A stretch of DNA of 20,559 nt, taken from assembly GCA_900322025.1 (NCBI GenBank), contig ONYJ01000149.1, positions 1-20,559 of the forward strand, given 5' to 3'. The stretch's first letter is position 1; every line of letters begins with the position of its first letter. The translations under genes were made by a program, and so were the position numbers. Below are positions 7,640 through 15,122 of the stretch, piece after piece. A model generated the notes under the pieces. The model did no database searches, was not told where the DNA came from, and saw only the letters and a list, made by a program, of their open reading frames with translations. The DNA comes from an uncultured Bacteroidales bacterium. Its GTDB lineage: Bacteria; Bacteroidota; Bacteroidia; Bacteroidales; UBA932.

Positions 7640-8369
7640 TGTTTTTTGGGCTGTAATACTCTTTTATTTGGGTAAATGTGAGCCTATTTTCTAAAATAGC
7701 CGTACCTATAAAGGCTGCAGACACTCCAATTTGCTCAAGGGAGTTGATGTCGTCTATGGAAGAAATGCCACCGCGTGCTGCAAATTCGAGTTTAGGGAAA
7801 GCTGAAATAAGCTCCTGCAGTATTTTGATATTGGGCGAACTTAAAGTGCCTTCTTTGCATACATCTCTGACAACCACCTTTTTAAGTCCTTCTGCCACTG
7901 CCAAGCCTATAGCATCTTTGGCATTTGTTTGGTGCGTTTCTTTCCACCCTTTGATGGCCAGGCCATCAGGCATAATATCTGCTGCAAAGATAATGTTAGA
8001 TGGCTCAAAGCATTCGCACCAATAATTGAAAACATTAGGCTGGAGCACCGCTATAGAAGCACTCATTATATGATCTGCTCCGCAGGCCAAGGCATTTTTT
8101 AGAGCCTCTCTGGATTTGATACCTCCGCCAATAGTAACTTTAAGCCCTGAGAGTTGTACTACCTTATGCACTATATCTAAACTCTGTGGGGCATTGCTTC
8201 TTGCACCGGATATATCTATAATGCATAATCTGCTGATACCAGCCTGTTTTGCTTGTAGGGAAAAATCTATCAAATCTATATCAAAAGTTTTCATTTCCTT
8301 GATATTACCTTCTGGAAACGAAACGATTTTATTGCCTAAAAGCTGGATAGATGGGATAATATTTATCAT
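7623..8369 (-). CDS. Divergent HisA-like (beta/alpha)8-barrel protein
   Basis: A 248-residue barrel related to HisA, the ProFAR isomerase of histidine synthesis. Seen features are the IPSI opening (5-8), the GGG phosphate loop (81-83), SIAV (105-108), a conserved Asp in AADI (D131), KGW (140-142), GGIS late in the chain and GTAIL near the end. Three catalytic-face positions deviate by motif alignment. Q9 stands where HisA has its essential first Asp (IPAID), R168 replaces the catalytic Thr (TDI), and E173 replaces the Asp of the SRDG-like loop. The frame reads upstream to 8474, but that part is the Lys-coding tail of the WYL gene. The start MINIIPSI at 8369, 4 bases after the WYL stop, is clearly right. 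No other his genes are nearby. It could still be an unusual HisA. A changed function or a ligand-binding role is equally possible. Confidence 0.8.
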   Translation of the reverse strand: MINIIPSIQLLGNKIVSFPEGNIKEMKTFDIDLIDFSLQAKQAGISRLCIIDISGARSNAPQSLDIVHKVVQLSGLKVTIGGGIKSREALKNALACGADHIMSASIAVLQPNVFNYWCECFEPSNIIFAADIMPDGLAIKGWKETHQTNAKDAIGLAVAEGLKKVVVRDVCKEGTLSSPNIKILQELISAFPKLEFAARGGISSIDDINSLEQIGVSAAFIGTAILENRLTFTQIKEYYSPKNNEQEN

Positions 8370-8373
8370 TGTA

Positions 8374-9498
8374 TTAGAAAAGAGAAGAGAAGAGGTCTTC
8401 TGCTTGCTCGCTTTTTTGTTCTTTTTTCTTTTTTCTTCTGTCTTTATCTTTCTTAGGTTTCGCTTCTGCCGCAACGATAGGGGCAGGCAGATCTGAAGTG
8501 ATATTGCGGATAAAGTTATCTGCGTTGGTTTTCAGGTATTGCGGCGAGTGTATGGATACAAATGGATGATTTTCATATAGCCATCTGTAAAACTCATCGT
8601 TAGGGATTATGCATATTTTAAAAGTACAACTGCCGTCTTCTTGCTTTCTTGTAAGTTTTTGCGAAGAATGAAGAGGGTTTTGTATTATATATCTTGCCAG
8701 ATTTGCCTGAACCTCAAGCAAAATATCCTCTTTTTTGCCTGCCGGCCGTGTAACTCCTATAATGTCTGCAAAATATTCATCCGGCACGAATCTATAGTTT
8801 GGAGGGAAGGGCAGTATTGCATATGAGTAGCTGGTTACGCAATCTGTTTGAACAGCCTTTAAGCCTTCCTTGCCCTCTATGTAACCCATGCAGTACCATC
8901 TGCTGCGATAACTTGTAAGATGCAGGGGGTAAAATATAATATCTCTGGTGTCTGCTCTTTCATCTGTATAGCTAAGACTCAGCACTCTGCGATGTACAAC
9001 CGCATCTTTTATAACATCCAAATATGCCCCTCCGGATATTTTAACCGGTGCTTCTCTCTTAATTTTTTGATAGGAGCCGTTAACTTTATTTTCCAGACAT
9101 TCGCGAATAATATCCACCGCACCCTCCAGAGCCTCCATTCCGGCCATTTTGGAATATCTTTGAAGCGTTTCTGAAATTTCCGACAGAGGGGTAAGGGTTG
9201 TTTGGCGAACATTGGCATTGCCTATGGAGTAGTCTGGGTTACTGTATTTGTAGTATTTCTGCTCGTACACAACGATAGGGGCATTGTATCCCTTTTTTTT
9301 GTCGCGCATAAGTTGCAGGTCTAACTGTACAGTTCTGGTTGATACACAGAAGTTATCTTTTAGCTTTGTTTTGCTGTTTTCTTTGATAGCTCTGGTGCAG
9401 GCTGCAATAAGATCCTGAAGAGAGTACTTATGCGCAGTATCTCTAAGGCAAGCGTCTATGGTAATGTGCCGTAAAAGGGCGTTGGAGGTAACCGACAT
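8374..9498 (-). CDS. WYL-domain transcriptional regulator
   Basis: A 374-residue protein of a family common in Bacteroidales. The N-terminal part (about 1-90) resembles a winged-helix DNA-binding domain, with VSTRTVQLDLQLMRD as a likely recognition helix region. The WYL domain spans about 155-230, its core reading SYRSRWYCMGY where the name motif would be. A C-terminal WCX-like segment runs to about 335. The last 30 residues form an odd lysine-rich tail (KPKKDKDRRKKKKEQK) ending in an acidic, hydrophobic EDLFSSLF. WYL domains are known or proposed to sense small ligands or nucleic acid. The gene heads a unit with the HisA-like and HAD genes. A perfect palindrome overlapping its -7 box suggests self-regulation. 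Confidence 0.88.
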   Translation of the reverse strand: MSVTSNALLRHITIDACLRDTAHKYSLQDLIAACTRAIKENSKTKLKDNFCVSTRTVQLDLQLMRDKKKGYNAPIVVYEQKYYKYSNPDYSIGNANVRQTTLTPLSEISETLQRYSKMAGMEALEGAVDIIRECLENKVNGSYQKIKREAPVKISGGAYLDVIKDAVVHRRVLSLSYTDERADTRDIIFYPLHLTSYRSRWYCMGYIEGKEGLKAVQTDCVTSYSYAILPFPPNYRFVPDEYFADIIGVTRPAGKKEDILLEVQANLARYIIQNPLHSSQKLTRKQEDGSCTFKICIIPNDEFYRWLYENHPFVSIHSPQYLKTNADNFIRNITSDLPAPIVAAEAKPKKDKDRRKKKKEQKSEQAEDLFSSLF

Positions 9499-9511
9499 AT
9501 CCTATTTGCAT

Positions 9512-9529
9512 TATCTTTGCGCAAAGATA
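9512..9529. promoter_or_regulatory. Perfect 18-bp palindrome, candidate operator
   Basis: TATCTTTGC followed directly by its reverse complement GCAAAGATA forms a gapless 18-bp palindrome, 13 bases upstream of the WYL start codon. Each half contains a TAnnTTTG box (TATCTTTG), one per strand. Its position over the core promoter is what an autoregulatory operator would show. Binding by the adjacent WYL protein is inferred, not shown. Confidence 0.55.
9522..9529 (-). promoter_or_regulatory. Candidate -7 box of the WYL/HisA-like/HAD unit
   Basis: Minus-strand TATCTTTG matches TAnnTTTG and lies 23 bases before the ATG at 9498, predicting a leader of about 17 bases. The -33 region has no exact TTTG at the usual distance. 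It forms the right half of the palindrome. Confidence 0.5.
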
Positions 9530-9607
9530 GAAAAAACTTCTAATATTTACTAAATTACGCTGCAAATACGCAATAATAGTGCGTTAAATGTTGTGCGCTG
9601 TGCAAGT

Positions 9608-11491
9608 TTACTCTGAACTTATGGATTTGTCTAATTGTGCAGATATGCTTTGAAGAAGAGCCTTGCCTGTTTCCACTTTGTTGGAGCCTGAAATTATGGC
9701 AGTAGGCTTGTCTTTGGCAGTGTTATCGATTGGGAATGTTAAGGCTTGCATATCTAAATCATAGGCTATGGCTCCGGTGGTATCTGCCACTATGAAACCA
9801 TTGTTGTAGCAGCAGAAAGCAGACTGATAGGAATAGTTCGGCGATAAAATATTACGGCTCAAAGGAAAATCTGTAATATCCCATTGCATTTGTGCCAGCA
9901 GGGTTGATGCCAAATCGCTTTGATTCATAATGGTTTTTATACTACTGCCGGGATATGCAACGGCACCGCCTGTCCATATCATTCGGCATCTGAAGTAGTC
10001 TGGTGCATACTTTCTCTTGTAGAGCATATTATGATCTGGCAATATAATTATCAAGAGACTGTCCCAAATAGGTGTAGTCTTAATGGAATTGATAAACATT
10101 CCAAGCTGTTTGTCGGTATAGGCGGCTGCATTATAAACCTTATCTTCCAGTATTTTTTCGGGAACATCAAAGGGTTCGTGGCTCGATAAGGTAAGAAAAC
10201 TATAAAACCATGGGCTTTGCAGCTTCTGTATATTTTCTTTCAGATATTTGAATGTAATGGCATCATCTACTCCCCATTTGTTGGTCTTCTGCTCCGAGGA
10301 AGAGAAGTCTGTATCTGCTATTATATTTCTGAATCCGTTGGTAATCAAGTAGCCTTTAGTGTTTGTAAAATTTATATCTCCCCCATAAAGAAAATGGGTG
10401 GAATATCCGTTTTTAAGGAAGCTGGCAGCGAGCTTAGGCAGGTATTCTACAATTTTAGGCTGCTTCATCAAGGAGGTTTTGGGGAGGGCCGGATGCCCGC
10501 TGAAGATAGATACTGTACCCCTGTCTGTACGATAGCTGTTGCACCACATATTTTCAAATAAAATGCCTTCCCGAGCTATTTCCCAGTAATGTGGAGTTAC
10601 ATGTTTTTTAGACATTCCGGCTTCTTGAGGATCTGTATAGGTGGTGCCAAAGCTCTCCATTTCTATTATCAAGACATTAGGATTAGGATGCTTTAACAAC
10701 TTCTTTAACAGTAAGGTATCTCTACCCTGATTATAAATTTTATTAAAACTTTCAAATGCTGTAGCGTTGTCTGTAAAACTATATTCTTTTTTTAGGTCTT
10801 TGCTTTTTCCTATAGAAGAAAACAAACTGAAAACAGGATTTACAGCACTGTGGTTAAGATATTGATTCTCCGAAAAATACACTCTTCCCACATTCATCGT
10901 AGATTCTTTTACTCCACCTCTTATTGCCAGAAAAAGCAGGCCTCCTGCAACCAGAAGCAAGATTGCAGACAGAACTTTTGACTCACCGGCTTTGTGAGAA
11001 TTGAAACGCTTTGGAGTAGTGCGGTTGAGTAAAGTGAATATCAATAGGGTATAGGCTATTACGGCCAATATTCTGATAATGATATAGCCTGTAGAAACAC
11101 TTGCAGTAGCATCTGCCGGATTAGATAAATAGATGAAAACAGATGCATCTAACTTAAATTGCCAGAACGGATATAGCGATATATCTGTAACAAATATCAA
11201 TGCTAAAAACGCAGATACAAGAATGCTGTATGGCTTTAATACAATTCTCGGATTAAAGTTTGAGGTTGTTTTCCACAAGAGGCTTATTAGGGCCACAATC
11301 AGCGGAATCCCACACAGATAGGCAGCTACGCACAGATCCATGGGCAAACTCTTATACATTACTTGCAAGAAATCTGTCCAGCGCAGTTTTTGCTCTGCAC
11401 CGGTAAAGAGCATAAAAAGTGGTTTTTGTAGTGTGAACACTACAACAAGGTGAACATAATATCTTAGAATAAATGAGATTCTGCTTCTCAT
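9608..11491 (-). CDS. LtaS-like membrane sulfatase-fold transferase
   Basis: A 627-residue membrane protein with about five N-terminal hydrophobic segments (near 8-28, 52-73, 88-108, 135-155, 172-190) and then a large alkaline-phosphatase/sulfatase-fold domain expected to face the periplasm. The catalytic set of the lipoteichoic-acid-synthase family is present: metal ligand E279 in EMESFG, nucleophile T322 in RTDRG, and D486/H487 in LPDHN. These enzymes move phosphoglycerol or phosphoethanolamine groups from phospholipids to an acceptor. Bacteroidota have no lipoteichoic acid, so the acceptor may be a glycan, lipid A or another envelope component. It is the last gene of a unit with the nitroreductase and HTH-WYL genes, 13 bases behind the latter. 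About 70 residues after the catalytic core have no motif I recognise. Confidence 0.88.
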   Translation of the reverse strand: MRSRISFILRYYVHLVVVFTLQKPLFMLFTGAEQKLRWTDFLQVMYKSLPMDLCVAAYLCGIPLIVALISLLWKTTSNFNPRIVLKPYSILVSAFLALIFVTDISLYPFWQFKLDASVFIYLSNPADATASVSTGYIIIRILAVIAYTLLIFTLLNRTTPKRFNSHKAGESKVLSAILLLVAGGLLFLAIRGGVKESTMNVGRVYFSENQYLNHSAVNPVFSLFSSIGKSKDLKKEYSFTDNATAFESFNKIYNQGRDTLLLKKLLKHPNPNVLIIEMESFGTTYTDPQEAGMSKKHVTPHYWEIAREGILFENMWCNSYRTDRGTVSIFSGHPALPKTSLMKQPKIVEYLPKLAASFLKNGYSTHFLYGGDINFTNTKGYLITNGFRNIIADTDFSSSEQKTNKWGVDDAITFKYLKENIQKLQSPWFYSFLTLSSHEPFDVPEKILEDKVYNAAAYTDKQLGMFINSIKTTPIWDSLLIIILPDHNMLYKRKYAPDYFRCRMIWTGGAVAYPGSSIKTIMNQSDLASTLLAQMQWDITDFPLSRNILSPNYSYQSAFCCYNNGFIVADTTGAIAYDLDMQALTFPIDNTAKDKPTAIISGSNKVETGKALLQSISAQLDKSISSE

Positions 11492-11504
11492 AGAGGTTTT
11501 GTAT

Positions 11505-12404
11505 CTAAATCTTTAGTAATTGTTTAGCGTATTTATGAAGCTGGCTTTTTATCATTTTGCCCTCAATGATTTCTATGTCTTCCGGAAGGCCTGCAATAAA
11601 CCTGCAAGCTCCAAGAGGAGAAGAAATTTCAGTAGCCAGAATCCAGTGATTTTCATCTTCCTGCGTAATATCTTTTTCGCTCATCGGATATTCTTCTATC
11701 AGAAGATTCTTTGCCCGCAGACTTAATCTTAGACGAACTTTTTCTGTCTGCTTGCCGCTCATGCGGAAAATGTCAACACTTTCGCTAGCGTGCTTATCTT
11801 CGAATTGCCAGGCTTTATTTAGAATTTCTACCTTCTGTATCCTATCTATTTTAAATTGTTTATTCTGCTTATGAGCAGGTTCGTAACACCATACAGAAAT
11901 ATAGTTGGTGGTAAACTTGAAAGGTTCTACTATACGGTCAGATATTTTGTTTGTATGCGAGCTGGAGTAGCCTTTGAGCATAATCTGCTTTTTATCGTCA
12001 ATGGCCTCTACAATGGCGTTTACATTGGAGGCATTCTCATTTTTAACAATAACATCAGCAATGGCGGTGCAGTTGTAGATGGTGGCAAGTTTTTTTCTGA
12101 GATTCTGCTTTATGGTGTTGGTATCGTCTATTCCTTCTATCAGTTTGTTTACCATATACGCTTCTTCATCAGTAAAATGCACCAACTGAGAAATATCTTT
12201 AAAAAAGCGACTTTCCTTAGCGATGTGATAGAACTCTCCATTTTTTTGCACCACAAAGCCGGCTGCTTTGAAAGTATCTATATAGCGATACACAGATCTG
12301 TATGAAGTTTCGAGTTTTGCCGCAAGATCGTTGACAGTATAGTTGACATTTCCAGCCAACAACATCATCAGACGTAGCATTCTTTCAACTTTCGGCTGAT
12401 CCAT
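11505..12404 (-). CDS. HTH-WYL transcriptional regulator
   Basis: A 299-residue regulator with an N-terminal helix-turn-helix of the HTH_11/DeoR-like type (about 5-60, with LAAKLETSYRSVYRYIDTFK as the helix-turn-helix), followed by a WYL domain (about 130-205, SVWCYEP and FKIDRIQKVEIL) and a C-terminal WCX-like region. It is shorter than the other WYL protein in the window, lacks that protein's lysine tail and shows no obvious close similarity to it, so a recent duplication is unlikely. It begins 3 bases after the nitroreductase stop and ends 13 bases before the LtaS-like start, so it is embedded in that unit. It may repress or activate its own operon in response to a small ligand. The promoter at 13109-13139 contains an 8-bp palindrome (TTAATTAA) that could be part of its site. 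Confidence 0.88.
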   Translation of the reverse strand: MDQPKVERMLRLMMLLAGNVNYTVNDLAAKLETSYRSVYRYIDTFKAAGFVVQKNGEFYHIAKESRFFKDISQLVHFTDEEAYMVNKLIEGIDDTNTIKQNLRKKLATIYNCTAIADVIVKNENASNVNAIVEAIDDKKQIMLKGYSSSHTNKISDRIVEPFKFTTNYISVWCYEPAHKQNKQFKIDRIQKVEILNKAWQFEDKHASESVDIFRMSGKQTEKVRLRLSLRAKNLLIEEYPMSEKDITQEDENHWILATEISSPLGACRFIAGLPEDIEIIEGKMIKSQLHKYAKQLLKI

Positions 12405-12407
12405 AAT

Positions 12408-13046
12408 TTATTGAATTAAAAGGTCTTCTGTTTTTATTTTAGGTATGTAGTGTATGCCGTTTTCTCTATAATAGTTTAGTGGCTCTTCTTTGCTTACATG
12501 CAGAATCTGATATTTTTCAATGCCTTTTCCCAAGGCTAATACCATTAGCGGCTCCATGTTTTTCCCCACCAGCTTCTGTGCCTCCGCCTTATTGAAAGCT
12601 CCTATGCAAATGCCGTTTAAGCCCATTTCTACTGCTTTAAGAAGCATACTTTGTACAGAAATACCAAGATCTACATATACCCATTTGTTCTCTGCAATGC
12701 TTGAGCTAATTATTATAAAGGCAGAAGGCTCTTCTCCCTTGAAGGGGAGGTTAAGTTCTGGCAGTGCTGCACCTAACTGTATATTTGAGTTAAAGGATAC
12801 AGCTTCTTCTCCAGTGAGAAGTTTGAACCTGAGTACTTGCTGATTTTTTGCGGAGGCTATCATAGTGTTAACACTCACTATCTTCAACAGTTGTTCCTGC
12901 GTAATATGCACGCTGGAATCCCAACCTCTGCAACTGCGGTTTTTCAGCAATAGGGAATCTAAACTTGGATTTATCTGCCTTACCCTGACGGTCTTTTTTC
13001 GAGAGGCTAAATCTTCAAATTTTTTTCCAAGATAATTATCTGCCAT
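12408..13046 (-). CDS. Nitroreductase-family FMN protein
   Basis: A 212-residue oxidoreductase of the nitroreductase fold, usually an FMN homodimer using NAD(P)H. FMN-phosphate contacts are suggested by KNRSCRGW (35-42), matching the family's RRSxR opening. SAKNQQVLRF (65-74) corresponds to the usual SAxNxQPWxF segment, and VDLGISVQSMLLKAVEMGL (125-143) followed by GICIGAF is the typical C-terminal half. A 30-residue basic N-terminal extension precedes the FMN motif. The natural substrate cannot be inferred. Quinones, nitroaromatics or flavin recycling are all family possibilities. It is the first gene of the unit with the HTH-WYL regulator and the LtaS-like transferase, downstream of the best promoter in the window. 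Confidence 0.88.
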   Translation of the reverse strand: MADNYLGKKFEDLASRKKTVRVRQINPSLDSLLLKNRSCRGWDSSVHITQEQLLKIVSVNTMIASAKNQQVLRFKLLTGEEAVSFNSNIQLGAALPELNLPFKGEEPSAFIIISSSIAENKWVYVDLGISVQSMLLKAVEMGLNGICIGAFNKAEAQKLVGKNMEPLMVLALGKGIEKYQILHVSKEEPLNYYRENGIHYIPKIKTEDLLIQ

Positions 13047-13108
13047 AATTGCGGTATAGATATTTAGTTATTAGCCGCAAGCAATGTTACTTAACGGCTT
13101 TTGGTAAT

Positions 13109-13139
13109 CAAAATTAGTTAATTAAATCATATCCTCAAA
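13109..13139 (-). promoter_or_regulatory. Bacteroidota-type promoter for the nitroreductase unit
   Basis: Read on the minus strand, TTTG (13136-13139) is followed after 19 bases by TAATTTTG (13109-13116). This matches both the -33 TTTG and -7 TAnnTTTG elements at consensus spacing. The spacer contains the palindrome TTAATTAA (13118-13125). The predicted start near 13103 leaves a leader of about 55 bases. Within it, AGCCG (13073-13077) and CGGCT (13095-13099) could pair as a 5-bp stem. Confidence 0.65.
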
Positions 13140-13169
13140 CTTTTATGATTTATGTTCATCAAATTGAAC

Positions 13170-13177
13170 TATCTTTA
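13170..13177 (+). promoter_or_regulatory. Weak candidate -7 box for recQ
   Basis: TATCTTTA differs from TAnnTTTG in the last base and has no TTTG at the -33 distance. If used, transcription would start near 13184. That would exclude the upstream ATG at 13152 and favour the one at 13194. Confidence 0.3.
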
Positions 13178-13193
13178 CATTCAGATGGAAGGA

Positions 13194-15122
13194 ATGGATA
13201 AATATAGAGATATACTTCAGGAATATTGGGGTTTTTCTTCTTTCAGGCCGGCTCAAGAAAAGGTAATTGCCAGCATTGTTTCGGGGAAAGATACTCTCGC
13301 GCTATTGCCTACCGGCGGAGGAAAGTCTGTTTGTTTTCAGGTACCTGCAATGGTTAAAGATGGTATATGTCTTGTGGTCAGTCCTTTGATTGCCCTTATG
13401 AAAGATCAGGTGGAGAACTTGCGTAGCAAGGGAATAAGGGCTTTGGCTGTGCATTCCGGTATGAGCCCTCGAGCCATAGATATAGCTTTAGGAAATGCGC
13501 TATATGGCGATTATAAGTTTTTGTATTTATCTCCTGAAAGACTTTCAACCTTTGGCTTTAAATCTGCAGTGGCTCAAATGAAAGTCTCTTATTTGGTTGT
13601 AGATGAGGCGCATTGTATATCTCAATGGGGGTACGATTTTAGGCCTGCATATTTAGATATTATCAAACTTCGCGAAATAATAGGGGCAGAAATTCCAGTA
13701 GTGGCTCTTACAGCAACAGCCACAAAAGAAGTTGCCGATGATATTATGGCAAAACTTGGGTTTGCTGCACCAAATGTTATAGCCTCGGATTTTTCCAGAA
13801 AGAATATAGCCTATATAGTTAGAAATTGCGAAGATAAGCTGGGAAATTTATTGGCTGTTTGCTCGTCTTATTGCAATAAATTGGGAAAAGGGGCGGCTAT
13901 AGTGTATTGTAGGGAAAGAAAAGCTTGCGAAGACACAGCAACTTTGCTAAAATCGTCTGGAATATCAGCCGAGTTTTATCACGCCGGATTAGGAAAAGAA
14001 GAAAGAAGCCTTAGGCAAGAAAACTGGAAGAATGGCAAAACCGATATAATAGTGGCTACCAATGCTTTTGGTATGGGTATAGATAAGGCAGATGTACGAA
14101 TGGTGCTTCACCTGAGTATGCCGGATTCTATAGAAGCTTATTTTCAGGAAGCAGGGCGAGCGGGGAGAGACGGCAAACCTTCTTGGGCTGTTTTGTTATG
14201 GAACTCATCCGATACTAAGCGATTGAAGCAGCTGATTTCTACTAACTTTCCCTCAATAGAGTATATGGCTCAAGTTTATCAGTATGTGGGCAACTACCTA
14301 AAAATAGCTTATGGTGATGGAGAAAATTCTGTTAGAAAATTTGATCTTTTGGAATTTGCGCGGTTGTATAAACTGCATACGCTTGGAGCATACTATGCAA
14401 TCAAATATCTTGAGCAAGAAGGTTATTGGGAACTTACCGATGAAATAGACAATCCGTCCAGAATAAAGTTTATTGTAGATAAAGACGAACTATACTCCAT
14501 ACAGCTCGGAGATAGTGTTATGGACGATTTTGTCAAGGGCCTTATGCGTACGTATTCAGGGCTGTTCTCGCAGATGGTGAGAATAAATGAAGAGTATTTG
14601 GCAAGAGTAAATGTAGATACCCCTCAAAATGTCAGAGCTAAGCTGCAATACTTGGCTAAAAGGAGAGTTATCAAATATATACCCCAGATACGCACTCCAC
14701 TTATCATATTCAAATGTGAGCGTTTAGAGCCATCTAATCTGTATATAAGCCCAAAGCGCTATGAACAGAGGAAGTTGCAGATGACCAAGAGGGTAGAGGC
14801 TATAATCAGTTATGCTCAACAAGCAGAGGTATGCAGAAGCCGCTATTTGATAGAATACTTTTCACAGCCGGCAAAATCTGATTGTGGAGTATGCGATGTA
14901 TGTATTTCCCGAAAGAGCATTAACCATACAGAGCAAGTCTCAGACAAAAAAATTGAGAACCAGATTATTTTGATGCTGCAATCTGCAGGCGGAAAAATGA
15001 CTTTTCTCGAGCTGAAACAAACAATACCTCCATCGGTCTATAACAGATATGTTTCTGTGCTTAGAGATATGGCAGACAGAGGTTTGATAGTAGCGGGCGA
15101 CGATGGTATCAGAATGATATAA
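13194..15122 (+). CDS. recQ: RecQ-family ATP-dependent DNA helicase
   Basis: 3'-to-5' superfamily 2 DNA helicase acting in recombination and fork repair, 642 residues from this start. Motifs are FRPAQ of motif 0 near 17-21, Walker A TGGGKS (40-45), DEAH (137-140), TATAT near 174, and QEAGRAGRDG (318-327). A RecQ zinc cluster follows with the right spacing, Cys 547, 564, 567 and 570 (C-x16-C-x2-C-x2-C). About 200 residues lie between the helicase core and the zinc cluster, far more than in the E. coli enzyme. Part of this insert (FDLLEFARLYKLHTLGAYYA) looks like a winged helix. After the zinc site only about 70 residues remain, so an HRDC domain is absent. Upstream ATGs exist at 13152 and 13185. 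The chosen MDKYRDILQEYWG fits family N-termini best. The last 14 bases overlap the convergent maf gene. Confidence 0.93.
   Translation: MDKYRDILQEYWGFSSFRPAQEKVIASIVSGKDTLALLPTGGGKSVCFQVPAMVKDGICLVVSPLIALMKDQVENLRSKGIRALAVHSGMSPRAIDIALGNALYGDYKFLYLSPERLSTFGFKSAVAQMKVSYLVVDEAHCISQWGYDFRPAYLDIIKLREIIGAEIPVVALTATATKEVADDIMAKLGFAAPNVIASDFSRKNIAYIVRNCEDKLGNLLAVCSSYCNKLGKGAAIVYCRERKACEDTATLLKSSGISAEFYHAGLGKEERSLRQENWKNGKTDIIVATNAFGMGIDKADVRMVLHLSMPDSIEAYFQEAGRAGRDGKPSWAVLLWNSSDTKRLKQLISTNFPSIEYMAQVYQYVGNYLKIAYGDGENSVRKFDLLEFARLYKLHTLGAYYAIKYLEQEGYWELTDEIDNPSRIKFIVDKDELYSIQLGDSVMDDFVKGLMRTYSGLFSQMVRINEEYLARVNVDTPQNVRAKLQYLAKRRVIKYIPQIRTPLIIFKCERLEPSNLYISPKRYEQRKLQMTKRVEAIISYAQQAEVCRSRYLIEYFSQPAKSDCGVCDVCISRKSINHTEQVSDKKIENQIILMLQSAGGKMTFLELKQTIPPSVYNRYVSVLRDMADRGLIVAGDDGIRMI

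Noticed and set aside
8370..8474. In-frame upstream extension of the HisA-like protein (MRQKRNLRK...)
   Set aside because: It is the shadow of the lysine-coding tail of the WYL gene in another frame. The HisA fold begins at MINIIPSI (8369).
9568..9584. Inverted repeat ACGCA-N7-TGCGT downstream of the LtaS-like gene
   Set aside because: Short arms and no T-run. Could be chance, although GCGCA-like words cluster here.
11856..12305. 149-codon open frame antisense to the HTH-WYL gene
   Set aside because: The translation shows no recognisable domain and the opposite strand has a clear conserved protein. Same reasoning for 18662-19087.
8374..13046. Hypothesis that the WYL-rich region is an antiphage defence island
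   Set aside because: No nuclease, reverse transcriptase, TIR, restriction or toxin gene is present. The partners are metabolic or envelope enzymes, and RecQ is of a housekeeping type.
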